Origin: Thermococcus sp.
GTDB lineage: Archaea; Methanobacteriota_B; Thermococci; Thermococcales; Thermococcaceae
Direction of reading: 5' to 3'
Length of the DNA: 53,024 nt
Assembly (NCBI RefSeq): GCF_015521605.1
Contig: NZ_WANV01000020.1
Location: 1-53,024, forward strand
Below the pieces are notes generated by a model that was given only the letters and a program-made list of their open reading frames with translations, had not been told where the DNA came from and did no database searches. Position 1 is the stretch's first letter. Each line of letters starts with the position of its first letter. Shown here one piece after another: positions 33,133 through 41,451 of the stretch. Made by a program: the position numbers and the translations under genes.

Positions 33133-34338
33133 TCAGGAGTGGGCGAGTATAAACTCATCGACCTTGTGGAGCATGTCCAGCGCTATGGCGAAGTGCGCCT
33201 TGGCCTGGAGGGGCTTCTTTGCTTTGAGGAGCTCGACGCCTATCCTGAGCTCCTGGGCGGCCACCTTCAGCCGAACCTCCGCCCTGGTGGTGTCAACGCC
33301 CCTGCTCTTGAGCTCCCTGAGAGCCTTTGCATCCTTCTGAATCCTGTCGTTCATCTCCCTGAGGAAAGCGCGAACGTCCTTCAGCTTTTCATCGAGCTCC
33401 CTCTCACGAACCTTCCTGAGCACGAACTCAACGGCGTTGTGGAACTCAACTATGGTTTCCCTGTTATCCTTCATGACTGTCAGGGCGTCCTCCCATTTAC
33501 CCTCGTCAGCGAGGGCCTTGACCTGACTGTAAACCTCCGAGAAAGCATTGAGCCTCTCCTGGAGCTCCGTCACGTTGTAACCGTTCTGTTCCCCGACTTC
33601 AATCGCCTTCTGGGCTATTTCCATACTCTTCTCGCCCTTGATCAGGAAGTCTTTGACGATCTCCTCGGCGTTTGCGTAGGCCAGCTCCTCGCGGACCTTC
33701 CTCAGCTCCTCGTCGAGGAGGGCTTTCTTCTCCTTGGCGACTTCATAGTCTGCCTTCGCCTTTTCGTAGTCCCCGGCCTTAAGGTCATCGAGCACAACTT
33801 TGTAGGCATCTCTGGTCTCGTTGTAGAGCGCGGTCAGGTTGCCCACGTCTATTCCCTGGTTCTCCGCCAGCCTGATTGTCTTTTCAACGAACCTGAAGTA
33901 CTCCGTCATGCGCTCGATTTCCATTTTGATGCGCTCTCTGACGTCCTGTACCTTCTCTTTGGCCTCCTTAAGCGCTGAGAGGGCAACCTTGTAGTGGTGC
34001 ATGGCCGTAAGGCTGTCCAGTATCGAGTTGTAGTAGTCGCCCGCCTCGTACTCACTCACCGCTTTTTCCTTGTAGTCCTCTGCGAGCTCGTAGTGGGTGA
34101 GTATCGTGGAGTTCTCGGGCAGCTTGTCCTTTATGGGCTCTATCTTGTCCTCGGCGAACTTGCTAAGCCTCTGAAGCTGGTCGATCAGCTGACCCGCTAT
34201 CACCATCTCTCTGGTGCTGTTGTCGAGAACTCCGGTGTACGACCCGGTGGTGCTGTTGCTCTCAGCCAGGCCCAGCGGTATTATGCTACCAAGTAGCAAG
34301 GCTGCCAGGGCCAGTGCAAAACCCTTCATACCCTTCAT
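33133..34338 (-). CDS. Secreted helical protein (module A)
   Basis: 401 aa from ATG 34338, chosen because GGTGAT precedes it by 4 nt; GTG 34347 and ATG 34344 are also in frame. Signal peptide MKGFALALAALLLGSIIPLGLA, a short Asn/Ser/Thr spacer, then almost continuous helices with heptad-like patterns (QRLSKFAEDKIEPIKDKLPEN, YEAGDYYNSILDSLTAMHHYKVALSALKEAKEKVQ, ALYNETRDAYKVVLDDLKAGDYEKAKADYEVAKEKKALLDEELRKVRE). It shares the segment YxAGxYxxSIxxSxxAxxxYK with module B. No enzymatic motif is seen. It precedes its regulator in the same operon. Confidence 0.8.
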   Translation of the reverse strand: MKGMKGFALALAALLLGSIIPLGLAESNSTTGSYTGVLDNSTREMVIAGQLIDQLQRLSKFAEDKIEPIKDKLPENSTILTHYELAEDYKEKAVSEYEAGDYYNSILDSLTAMHHYKVALSALKEAKEKVQDVRERIKMEIERMTEYFRFVEKTIRLAENQGIDVGNLTALYNETRDAYKVVLDDLKAGDYEKAKADYEVAKEKKALLDEELRKVREELAYANAEEIVKDFLIKGEKSMEIAQKAIEVGEQNGYNVTELQERLNAFSEVYSQVKALADEGKWEDALTVMKDNRETIVEFHNAVEFVLRKVRERELDEKLKDVRAFLREMNDRIQKDAKALRELKSRGVDTTRAEVRLKVAAQELRIGVELLKAKKPLQAKAHFAIALDMLHKVDEFILAHS

Positions 34339-34598
34339 GGGCATCACCTATGAAGGCTAGGCACTTAACGTATTTGAGGACTCCGACGGAACGAACGTTT
34401 CAGAGCGTTCCATTCTTTTCAACCAGCCCAAATAGGCTGTCTGTAAGGCATATCTCCTGTTCGCAGGTTTGAATGAAGGATTAAACTCCGTGTCCCGATT
34501 TCTGCATCCACCCACGGCAATGCTCGGCACGTCCCCCCGAAATCCACAGTCAAGTTCCTCAAGTGCCGTATTCGGTGAGGTGTTAATAAATATGTGCC
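34339..34598. other. 260-nt intergenic region carrying the module A promoter
   Basis: Minus-strand TATA-like CTCAAATACG at 34368-34378 and an inverted repeat GGAACG(N12)CGTTCC at 34388-34411. The rest (34412-34598) holds no gene I trust. A minus-strand open frame crosses it, but its earlier part is antisense-like frame in TauE. The peptide in its last 45 residues (ALQTAYLGWLKRMERSETF) seemed familiar as a recurring intergenic translation in Thermococcus genomes, which I cannot verify. Confidence 0.45.
34388..34411. promoter_or_regulatory. Putative regulator site of module A
   Basis: 24-nt inverted repeat, arms GGAACG and CGTTCC, with CGTTTCA inside (34396-34402). The spacing from the TATA region's ACGT to CGTTTCA is 28 nt, against 30 in module B. 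Confidence 0.55.
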
Positions 34599-35330
34599 CT
34601 AAAGGAGCATTCTGAGTGCTACGGCCACCAATATAACGGAAAATGCCTTCCGAAGGTGCCTGGGGTGGGCTCTGTGGACCAGAAGGGCACCGATTCTGGC
34701 CCCCACAAGAAGGCCAGGTGCAAGAAGAAGAGCCGTGTGTATATCGACCTGCCCGAGGCGGTAGTGACCGAAAGAGGCTGCGAGGGCGGTGAAGAAAAGG
34801 GCGAGACTTGAGGTCCCAACGGCGTATTTCATGGGAATCCTGACGTAGGCATGGAAGAGAGGGACGTTTAAAATGCCCCCGCTGATTCCCAGCAGTCCGG
34901 AGATCAACCCGGAGAGAATCCCCACTGCCGAAATCCGGAGGGTTTTGAGTTCCCCTCCCCCAAGGTCGGCGGCGGTTTCGTCCCTCCACATTTTAAACGA
35001 GAGGTACAGGAGGAGCAGTATAAATATGGCCTTGAGAGCATCCTCCGGGAGCAGTGAGGAAGCGTACGCACCCATTAAGGCGGCAGGGACCGAGAACACT
35101 TCCTTAATGGCAACAACACGGTAGAGAACTGTTCCCCGCCTTATATGGGTAACCGCGGCTGAGAGAGAACTGAGAACTATGCACGCTAGACTAGTTCCGA
35201 TGGCCACGTGTATGGGAAGGCCCAGTATGGTGAGGGCCGGAACGATGAGAAACCCCCCACCGACCCCGAAGAGGCCGGCTATTAGACCGATGCCAAGACC
35301 CAGGAGGAAGTCCGCGAGGTACTCCAGCAT
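34599..35330 (-). CDS. TauE/SafE family membrane transporter
   Basis: 243 aa, about 8 helices. The family's two inverted half-repeats are visible: GLFGVGGGFLIVPAL at the start and GLLGISGGILNVPLF at the middle. Members export or import sulfite, sulfoacetate or other small organosulfur anions; the substrate here is unknown. A TATA-like ATTTTTAAC lies before ATG 35330. A second member of the family is 550 nt away (35878-36642), with a small membrane gene between. Confidence 0.9.
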   Translation of the reverse strand: MLEYLADFLLGLGIGLIAGLFGVGGGFLIVPALTILGLPIHVAIGTSLACIVLSSLSAAVTHIRRGTVLYRVVAIKEVFSVPAALMGAYASSLLPEDALKAIFILLLLYLSFKMWRDETAADLGGGELKTLRISAVGILSGLISGLLGISGGILNVPLFHAYVRIPMKYAVGTSSLALFFTALAASFGHYRLGQVDIHTALLLAPGLLVGARIGALLVHRAHPRHLRKAFSVILVAVALRMLL

Positions 35331-35375
35331 GGAAACTCTTTTCAGGTGGAGCGTTAAAAATTCTCCGGTGGTTGC

Positions 35376-35936
35376 GTGAAGGCATTGGAGCTGAGGTTCT
35401 GGTTCCTGGTGCTCCTTGTTTTTGTCCTCACCCAGCCAGGTGCAATAGCCTTTGCCAACTGGGACGCCCCGTATGGATTCTACAAAGACCTCTCTGCCTG
35501 GATGGGCTGTGCCGGGGCGGGATTGGTGCTGGTGCTCGCTTACGGCCTGTATGGGTGGAGAAATGGAGAGCTGAGTCTTTTGAACCCTATTCTGGCTGGA
35601 GGCGTCCTCATCCTAACAGCCTTAATCGGCTACCGTGCCGAGCTTGCCCTCGGGGGCGAAATGGGCTACGGTACCGGGAACGTCCTGATGTTCCTGGTGG
35701 GAGGATTCATCGGACTGGTTCTCAGCCTCCTGCTGCTGCCCGTTTCCCTGCCCTACGCGCTCACGGGCGAACTGTACTATCCCTACGACAGGCCCCTGGT
35801 GATCGCGTGGGTGGTCATGATAGCCCTGACTCTCCTACTTGGGGCGGCTTATCTAAAAGAAAGAAGGAGAGAAGGGCTCACGGAATCGGAAGGCCGAGAC
35901 CCTTCAGTATCATCCTCAGAGCCAAGAGGGCCATGA
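35376..35936 (+). CDS. Hypothetical membrane protein
   Basis: 186 aa from GTG 35376 with GGTGGT 3 nt upstream. About five hydrophobic helices (FWFLVLLVFVLTQPGAIAFA, AGAGLVLVLAYGLYGW, ILAGGVLILTALIGY, VLMFLVGGFIGLVLSLLLLPVSLP, LVIAWVVMIALTLLLGAAYL) and a polar C-terminal tail. I do not recognise the family. Its 3' end overlaps the convergent TauE gene by 59 nt. Placed between two TauE genes, it could be related in function, but nothing else shows that. Confidence 0.65.
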   Translation: MKALELRFWFLVLLVFVLTQPGAIAFANWDAPYGFYKDLSAWMGCAGAGLVLVLAYGLYGWRNGELSLLNPILAGGVLILTALIGYRAELALGGEMGYGTGNVLMFLVGGFIGLVLSLLLLPVSLPYALTGELYYPYDRPLVIAWVVMIALTLLLGAAYLKERRREGLTESEGRDPSVSSSEPRGP

Positions 35937-36642
35937 CCACTGCGAAGGCCTTCTTAAGCGACGCTGCCTTGGTTCTCTTGGCTATTCTCGCACCGAGCTG
36001 GGCGCCGATTATGAGGCCCGGCACGAGGAGTACCAGCCACTGGGTCTCAACGTTGCCCATGGCGTAGTGCTTGAGCGCTCCAGCGGTCGCGGTGAAGACT
36101 ATCGCAAAGCTGGAGGTTGCCACCGCGTAGTGTATGGGCAGACCGAGGTAGGTCAGGAAGGGCACGTTGATTATTCCGCCGCCGACGCCGAGCAGACCGC
36201 TGGCGATTCCGGCGAAGAAGCCGCCGACCGGCACCAGCTTGTAGTTGACCTGCACTTCTTCAAGCTTAACCTCGCTCGGCTCTGCGGTTTTCTTGCGGTA
36301 TATCCTGACGGCGACTACCACAAGGGCGAGACCGAAGATGACCTTCAGCTGGGCGGCGCTTATAAAGGAAGTCAGCCACGCGCCGATGTAGGCACCGACT
36401 ACGGCAGTTGAGGCCAGCAGAAGGCCGACCTTGTAGTGTATCCTCCTCTGCCTTGAGTAAGCTATGGCCGAGCTGAGGGAGGTAAAAACCACAGCGGCGC
36501 TCGACGTTCCGACGGCGTGGTGTATCTCGACGCCGAGGAAGTTGAGCGTGGGGACTATCAGGAATCCACCCCCGAGACCAAAGAGGGCCGCAAGGATGCC
36601 GATGAATACTCCGACCGCGAAGTAGCCTAGATATTTCAGCAC
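35878..36642 (-). CDS. TauE/SafE family membrane transporter (second copy)
   Basis: 254 aa, two half-repeats with GLGGGFLIVPTLNFLG and GLLGVGGGIINVPFLTYLG. It starts at GTG 36642, just after a perfect GGAGGTGAT ribosome site. It is probably cotranscribed with the PIN toxin (4-nt gap) and the AbrB-type antitoxin upstream, which would be an accident of operon order. Confidence 0.9.
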   Translation of the reverse strand: MLKYLGYFAVGVFIGILAALFGLGGGFLIVPTLNFLGVEIHHAVGTSSAAVVFTSLSSAIAYSRQRRIHYKVGLLLASTAVVGAYIGAWLTSFISAAQLKVIFGLALVVVAVRIYRKKTAEPSEVKLEEVQVNYKLVPVGGFFAGIASGLLGVGGGIINVPFLTYLGLPIHYAVATSSFAIVFTATAGALKHYAMGNVETQWLVLLVPGLIIGAQLGARIAKRTKAASLKKAFAVVMALLALRMILKGLGLPIP

Positions 36643-36646
36643 TCAA

Positions 36647-37060
36647 TCACCTCCTCAGAATCCTTCGTATTGCTTCGCTTATGCTCCACACTTCAATCAG
36701 ACCTTCTTCGGCCACCTTCTCAAAATGCCTATCATTGGTTATCAATACCGCCCCCGTTTTCAGACAGGTGGCCACGTGCACCGCATCAGCGATCTGAGTG
36801 GGAGGAAAGTAGGGAAGGAGACGAAGCACCTCTTCTCGGCTGGGATTAACTATTTCCATTCTGAGCCTCAGGAACTCGTAGAAATTCCAGGAATTGAGCC
36901 TCTCCGCATATTTCCGATACTCGGCCAGCAGGACATCGTTTCCAATAACCCCGTATTTATCATCGGATAAAATATGGAGCAGGAGCTCTGTGGTGTCCGT
37001 CCAGCCCTTTTTCACTGCAACTATAAAGACGTTGGTGTCCAGGAGAAATTTAGAGGCCAT
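36647..37060 (-). CDS. PIN-domain toxin
   Basis: 137 aa. PIN acidic residues: LLDTNVFIV (Asp near residue 7), LLAEYRKYA (Glu), QIADAVHVATCL (Asp) and LITNDRHFEK (Asp). The frame is open to 37075, but ATG 37060 (MASKFLLDTN) is typical. It overlaps the antitoxin gene by 11 nt. PIN toxins are RNases. Confidence 0.88.
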   Translation of the reverse strand: MASKFLLDTNVFIVAVKKGWTDTTELLLHILSDDKYGVIGNDVLLAEYRKYAERLNSWNFYEFLRLRMEIVNPSREEVLRLLPYFPPTQIADAVHVATCLKTGAVLITNDRHFEKVAEEGLIEVWSISEAIRRILRR

Positions 37061-37304
37061 AGAGCTCTTTCGCAACCCTATTCCCCTCTTTCTCGGTTTC
37101 TTCCTTTAGTTCGTCGAGATTGATGCCTTTGGCGTTCTTTATCATTTCTTCAAGCATCTTCCTGACGTCGAAGCGTTTCATGACTATCGTATCCCCATCT
37201 ATCTCAGTTATCAGGAACTCTTCTCCGGGCTTTATGCCCATCCTTTTTCTGATATCCTTCGGAATGACCACCCTGCCTTTGGTGTCGACCTTAGTCAGTC
37301 CCAC
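37050..37304 (-). CDS. AbrB/SpoVT-type antitoxin
   Basis: 84 aa. The swapped-hairpin AbrB core reads GLTKVDTKGRVVIPKDIRKRMGIKPGEEFLITEIDGDTIVMK, followed by a helical toxin-binding tail (RKMLEEMIKNAKGINLDELKEETEKEGNRVAKELYGL). Start codons are GTG at 37322, 37313 or 37304; 37304 has GGTGG 5 nt upstream. A TATA box (CTTAAATATT on the minus strand) lies about 33 nt farther up. It likely represses its own operon. Confidence 0.85.
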   Translation of the reverse strand: MGLTKVDTKGRVVIPKDIRKRMGIKPGEEFLITEIDGDTIVMKRFDVRKMLEEMIKNAKGINLDELKEETEKEGNRVAKELYGL

Positions 37305-37335
37305 TTTTCCCACCAATCCCACATATGCATCAGGA

Positions 37336-37346
37336 ATATTTAAGCT
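37336..37346 (-). promoter_or_regulatory. TATA box of the AbrB-PIN-TauE operon
   Basis: Minus-strand CTTAAATATT, about 33-42 nt before the chosen start at 37304. Confidence 0.5.
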
Positions 37347-38342
37347 TTACAGTTCAAACGCTATCGCTTCTATAAGCTTTATCAGCGCCTCAAGGTCAGC
37401 CAGGTGGAGGGTCTCGACCTCGCTGTGGAGGTACCTTATCGGGACGCTCAGGGCCATGACCTCACTCTTATGCTGGAACACCGAGGCGTCCGTCCCGCCG
37501 CCTGTGACGCCTATCTGGAGGGGAATCTCGTTCCTGGACGCTATCTCGGCAACCTTTCTGGCCAGCTTCCTCGTGTAGATCGCGGAGTTGTCAACGGCCC
37601 TTATCACAGCGCCACCGCCGAGCCTCACATCGCCGGTTATGTCCCCGCAGCAGGCAAAGGAGTCGATGGCAAAGGCGTACTTTGGAGTGTAATGCTCGGC
37701 CAGGAACTTTGCTCCCTTGAGGCCTATCTCCTCCTGCACGGTGAAGGCGAAGATCCACTTCCCCTCCAGGTCGTGGTCAACGAGGTCCTTGATCGCCTCC
37801 ACGAGGGCGACAACCCCAAAGCGGTCATCCAGAGAACGGGTCGAGATGTAGCGGTTGTTGAGAACCGCGAAGTGCTTCTTAAAGACCGCGTAGTCCAGCA
37901 CCTTGACCCCAAGCGCTTCCGCCTCCTCCCTGCTCTCGGCACCTATGTCTATGACCAGCCTGCTCCATGGAACCGTGTCGAACTTCCTTTCGAGGTTGAG
38001 GTGCACCGGAAGCGCTCCAATGACGCCGTCGAGCTTTCCGTTCTCGGTTATGACGTCGAGATGTCTTCCGTAGAGGAGCCTGTCGTCTATTCCACCGATT
38101 TTCCTGAAGGTGAGCCTTCCGTCCGGCCTTACACCTGTTATCAGAAGGCCTATCTCGTCCATGTGGGCCATGAAGACCCCCTTAAGCTCGCCCTCGCCGA
38201 GCTCGACGACGAGGTTTCCAATCGTGTCGACCGTGTAGTCGGCGTAGGGTTCAACCCACTCGGCTATCTTTTCCCGTATCCTCTCCTCATAGCCCGAAAT
38301 ACCGGGGATCCCGGTTATTTCCCTCAGCTCCTCGACAAGCAT
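37347..38342 (-). CDS. M42 family metallopeptidase (tetrahedral aminopeptidase type)
   Basis: 331 aa. Metal-binding and catalytic signatures: AHMDEIGLLI, TRSLDDRFGVVALVEAI, FTVQEEIGLKGAKFL, AIDSFACCGDI and GVTGGGTDASVF, in the order known for M42 enzymes. The family forms large tetrahedral particles that clip peptides from the N-terminus after the proteasome. The frame is open upstream to 38390, but ATG 38342 follows GAGGTGGT and gives MLVEELREITGIPGISGYE, the usual start. It is the second gene after the 2-hydroxyacid dehydrogenase, 10 nt apart. Confidence 0.93.
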   Translation of the reverse strand: MLVEELREITGIPGISGYEERIREKIAEWVEPYADYTVDTIGNLVVELGEGELKGVFMAHMDEIGLLITGVRPDGRLTFRKIGGIDDRLLYGRHLDVITENGKLDGVIGALPVHLNLERKFDTVPWSRLVIDIGAESREEAEALGVKVLDYAVFKKHFAVLNNRYISTRSLDDRFGVVALVEAIKDLVDHDLEGKWIFAFTVQEEIGLKGAKFLAEHYTPKYAFAIDSFACCGDITGDVRLGGGAVIRAVDNSAIYTRKLARKVAEIASRNEIPLQIGVTGGGTDASVFQHKSEVMALSVPIRYLHSEVETLHLADLEALIKLIEAIAFEL

Positions 38343-38352
38343 CACAACCACC

Positions 38353-39354
38353 TCAAAGCATCTTAACCTCCTCTGGGGAGCGTATCTCAACCACCTCGCG
38401 GTTCACGAGCGTTTCCGGGACTTCCCCGCGGAGAACCGCGAGGAGATTCCTAACGGCCTGGAAGCCCATGTCCTCCATGGCCTCCCTCGAAAGGCCGGCG
38501 TGATGGGGGGTCAGAACTGTCTCCCACTCGTACTTAAACAGCTCGTGCTTCTGTACTGGCTCATTCTCAAAGACGTCCGTTGCGTAGCCCTTGAGTTTGC
38601 CCTCTTCGATGGCCTTGACAATAGCTTTCTCGTCCACCAGCGTGCCGCGCCCTATGTTCACCAGGTACTTGCCTTCAAGGAGTTCGATCCTTTCCTTGTT
38701 GATTATGTGGTAGGTCTCGGGCGTTGCCGGGAGGGCGAGTATAACGATGTCGCTCTTCCTCAGGACGTCTTCGAGCGGCATGTACCTGGCCCCAACTTCC
38801 TGTTCGATATCGGGCTTCCGGGAGCGGGACCAGTAGAGTATCTCCGTCCCCATGGCCTTCATTCTCCTTGCTATGGCCTTCCCGATGGCGCCCATGCCGA
38901 GGATTCCGACCTTCTTGCCGTAGACGGTCTCTATGTCCTTGAAGCTGCTCCATATCACGGCATGGCTCTCCCACTTCCCGGAGCGGATGAGTTTGTCGGT
39001 GTAGGCTATCTTCCTGAGGAGTGCTATGGCCAGGCCGATGGCAAACTCCGCAACGGCCTCGCTCAGGACGCCGGATACCTTGGTGACGTATATCCCCCTC
39101 TCGGTTGCGGCCTTAACGTCAACGTGGTCGTAGCCGGCGGAATGACAGCTGATGACCTTAAGCCTCCCGGCTCTCTCGATGACCTCGCGTGGAAACCTGT
39201 TCAACGGGGAGATTATTACGCCATCAAACTCTCCTATCCTCTCCCTGAGCTCCTCCACGCTTGGATACAGGACAAACTCGACGTCCGCATATTTCCTGAG
39301 CTCCTCAACGGGCTTGCTCTTCATCTTAAAGAGAACGGCCACCTTCGGCCTCAT
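38353..39354 (-). CDS. D-2-hydroxyacid dehydrogenase (NAD-dependent)
   Basis: 333 aa. NAD-binding GILGMGAIGKAIA near residue 150, the catalytic Arg in NIGRGTLVDE, and the catalytic His in TPHHAGLSREAMED, as in glyoxylate/glycerate and phosphoglycerate dehydrogenases. It lacks any C-terminal ACT domain, so it is not a typical regulated SerA. The exact substrate is open. Probably transcribed with the M42 peptidase. Confidence 0.9.
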   Translation of the reverse strand: MRPKVAVLFKMKSKPVEELRKYADVEFVLYPSVEELRERIGEFDGVIISPLNRFPREVIERAGRLKVISCHSAGYDHVDVKAATERGIYVTKVSGVLSEAVAEFAIGLAIALLRKIAYTDKLIRSGKWESHAVIWSSFKDIETVYGKKVGILGMGAIGKAIARRMKAMGTEILYWSRSRKPDIEQEVGARYMPLEDVLRKSDIVILALPATPETYHIINKERIELLEGKYLVNIGRGTLVDEKAIVKAIEEGKLKGYATDVFENEPVQKHELFKYEWETVLTPHHAGLSREAMEDMGFQAVRNLLAVLRGEVPETLVNREVVEIRSPEEVKML

Positions 39355-39439
39355 GGTATCACCTTAAGATGCTTATCGAAACGACCCTAATAAGGTTTTT
39401 GCATGGGATTCGTCAAAAAGCCGAGCCGCCACCGGGAAA

Positions 39440-39450
39440 ACTTAAAAACT
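39440..39450 (+). promoter_or_regulatory. TATA box of proS
   Basis: ACTTAAAAACT, 30-40 nt before ATG 39480, with AGGTGGTG (39469-39476) as ribosome site. Confidence 0.6.
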
Positions 39451-39479
39451 TTTCCGGTTTCTCCCTTTAGGTGGTGTAG

Positions 39480-40925
39480 ATGGGTAAGGTGGAGAGGAAG
39501 AAGTGGAGCGAGGAGTTCAGTGAGTGGTACAACGAGCTGATTGAGACGGCTGGAATCCAGGACAAGCGCTATCCGGTCAAGGGGATGAACATCTGGCTCC
39601 CGTATGGGCTGAAAATCATGAGAAACATCGAGAGGTTCATACACTCCGAGATGGAGAGGACCGGGCACAACGAGGTTCTGTTCCCGGCGCTCATCCCTGA
39701 GACCGAGTTCCAGAAGGAGGCCGAGCACATAGCAGGCTTCGAGGGAGAGGTGTTTTGGGTAACCCACGCAGGCCACGACCCCCTCGACGTCAGGCTCATC
39801 CTGAGGCCAACGAGCGAGACGGCTATGTACTCGATGTTCTCCCTGTGGATCCGCTCCCACGCGGATTTGCCCTTCAAAATCTACCAGATAGTGAACGTTT
39901 ACCGCTACGAGACCAAGCACACGAGGCCTCTGATCAGGGTCAGAGAAATAAGCCGCTTTTTTGAGTCGCACACCGCTCACGACAGCTACGAGGACGCGGA
40001 GAGGCAGATAAAGGAGGATCTTGAGATATTTGACAGGCTTGCAAAGTTCTTGGCCCTGCCATACATAGTCTCCAAGCGCCCCGACTGGGACAAGTTCCCC
40101 GGTGCCTACTACTCCCTCGGAGCCGAGGTCATGATGCCCGACGGCAGGACGCTCCAGATAGGCACCATGCACAATTACCGCCAGAACTTCGCAAGGGCCT
40201 ACAACATCCAGTACGAGACTGAGAGTGGAGACCACGAGTACGTCCACCAGACCACCTTCGGAATGAGCGAGCGCCTTCTCGCGGCCGTCATAGCCATACA
40301 CGGCGACGACAGGGGAATGGTTCTGCCCCCCACTATAGCCCCGATACAGGTTGTGATCGTGCCAATTCCCAAGAAGGACGCCGAGGCTGACGTCTTCGCC
40401 TACGCTCGCGAGATAGCGGAGGAGCTAAGAACAGCAGGTCTCAGGGTGCACGTTGACGAGCGCGACATAAGACCGGGAAGAAAGTTCTATGACTGGGAGC
40501 TCAAGGGGGTTCCCCTCCGCGTGGAAGTTGGCCCGAGGGACGTCGAGGGCAAGAAGGCCGTCCTTGCGAGGCGGGATACCCTTGAGAAGGTCACGGTCGA
40601 ACGCGAGGCCATCGTTGACGAAGTCAGAATGATTCTGGATGACATTCACGAGAACCTCCACAGCAGGGCAAAGGAGTTCCTTGAGAGCCACATAAAGCGC
40701 GTTGAGACCATTGAGGAAGCCAAGGCCGTTTTCGAGGACAGGCGCGGAATAGTGGAGATAGCCTGGTGCGGTGAAGAGAGCTGCGGTCTTGAGATGGAGG
40801 AGATACTTGACGCCAAGATGCTTGGAACGCCCTACCCGGAGGAGAAAGCCAGGATAGAGGGTAAGAAGTGTCCGGTCTGCGGGAGGGAAGCCAAGTTCGT
40901 GGCAAGGTTTGCAAGAACTTACTGA
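39480..40925 (+). CDS. proS: Prolyl-tRNA synthetase (archaeal/eukaryotic type)
   Basis: 481 aa, class II synthetase without the bacterial editing insertion. Motif 2 region is [42 protein letters not shown] is the proline/ATP pocket; [24 protein letters not shown] is motif 3. The anticodon domain follows, then the archaeal C-terminal zinc domain with Cys in [11 protein letters not shown] and [11 protein letters not shown], ending in a terminal Tyr as in this type. Confidence 0.97.
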   Translation: MGKVERKKWSEEFSEWYNELIETAGIQDKRYPVKGMNIWLPYGLKIMRNIERFIHSEMERTGHNEVLFPALIPETEFQKEAEHIAGFEGEVFWVTHAGHDPLDVRLILRPTSETAMYSMFSLWIRSHADLPFKIYQIVNVYRYETKHTRPLIRVREISRFFESHTAHDSYEDAERQIKEDLEIFDRLAKFLALPYIVSKRPDWDKFPGAYYSLGAEVMMPDGRTLQIGTMHNYRQNFARAYNIQYETESGDHEYVHQTTFGMSERLLAAVIAIHGDDRGMVLPPTIAPIQVVIVPIPKKDAEADVFAYAREIAEELRTAGLRVHVDERDIRPGRKFYDWELKGVPLRVEVGPRDVEGKKAVLARRDTLEKVTVEREAIVDEVRMILDDIHENLHSRAKEFLESHIKRVETIEEAKAVFEDRRGIVEIAWCGEESCGLEMEEILDAKMLGTPYPEEKARIEGKKCPVCGREAKFVARFARTY

Positions 40926-40975
40926 CCTCTTCTTTCAACATTTATCCTTAGTTCAGGGGAATAAAAGAAGAGAAA

Positions 40976-41362
40976 TCATGAGGTCTGATTCTCAGGGAGA
41001 GCGAGCGCCTCTTCAAGAACCTCAACGGCCTGGCTTATGTAGAGGTAGGCCTTCCTTATGTGGACGCTGAAGACGACCCAGCGGAACGTCTGGGTCTCCT
41101 GAGGAATTCCGTAGGTTATCGCTTGGCTGTACTCGGCGCTTGCGTTGTTGTAAAGCTCCATCGCAAGGGCAAGGGTCTCGTTGCTGACGTTCATCTGGAC
41201 GCTGAGGTTGTAGAGCTCGCTGAACTTCTGCTCATCGCTCTGGTACAGGTAGTACCAGGCGATTGACTGCTTGACGAAGTTTTCGTAATTCCACGTGGTG
41301 GCACCCGCAATGGGAACGAGCGCCAGGAAAAGCAGGGCAATGATTGCAGCAGCCTTCTTCAT
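40976..41362 (-). CDS. Small secreted helical protein, possible relative of modules A and B
   Basis: 128 aa with a signal peptide (MKKAAAIIALLFLALVPIAGA) and then two or three helices (NYENFVKQSIAWYYLYQSDEQKFSELYNLSVQMN, LALAMELYNNASAEYSQAI, VFSVHIRKAYLYISQAVEVLEEAL). N-X-S/T sites occur (NLS, NVS, NES-type). The pattern of short amphipathic helices with Tyr and Ala recalls one repeat of the helical proteins at 30835 and 33133, though the link is only by eye. The ATG follows GGAGGTGAAACC. Confidence 0.65.
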   Translation of the reverse strand: MKKAAAIIALLFLALVPIAGATTWNYENFVKQSIAWYYLYQSDEQKFSELYNLSVQMNVSNETLALAMELYNNASAEYSQAITYGIPQETQTFRWVVFSVHIRKAYLYISQAVEVLEEALALPENQTS

Positions 41363-41421
41363 GGTTTCACCTCCGATGTGTACTAATCTGGCGGGATTTT
41401 TAAATTCTTCCCCTCCCCAAC

Positions 41422-41430
41422 CTTTAAAAA
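41422..41430 (+). promoter_or_regulatory. TATA box of the carbamoyltransferase gene (leaderless)
   Basis: CTTTAAAAA, centred 26 nt before ATG 41452. Confidence 0.5.
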
Positions 41431-41451
41431 AGGAAGGTGGAATGCACCACC

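Noticed and set aside
34357-34989. 210-aa minus-strand frame
   Set aside because: Overlaps TauE in another frame, then crosses intergenic DNA; no start signal or domain. Only its last part was kept as a possible DNA repeat.
39387-40301. 304-aa minus-strand frame over proS
   Set aside because: Shadow of the ProRS gene, Val/Leu-rich without motifs.
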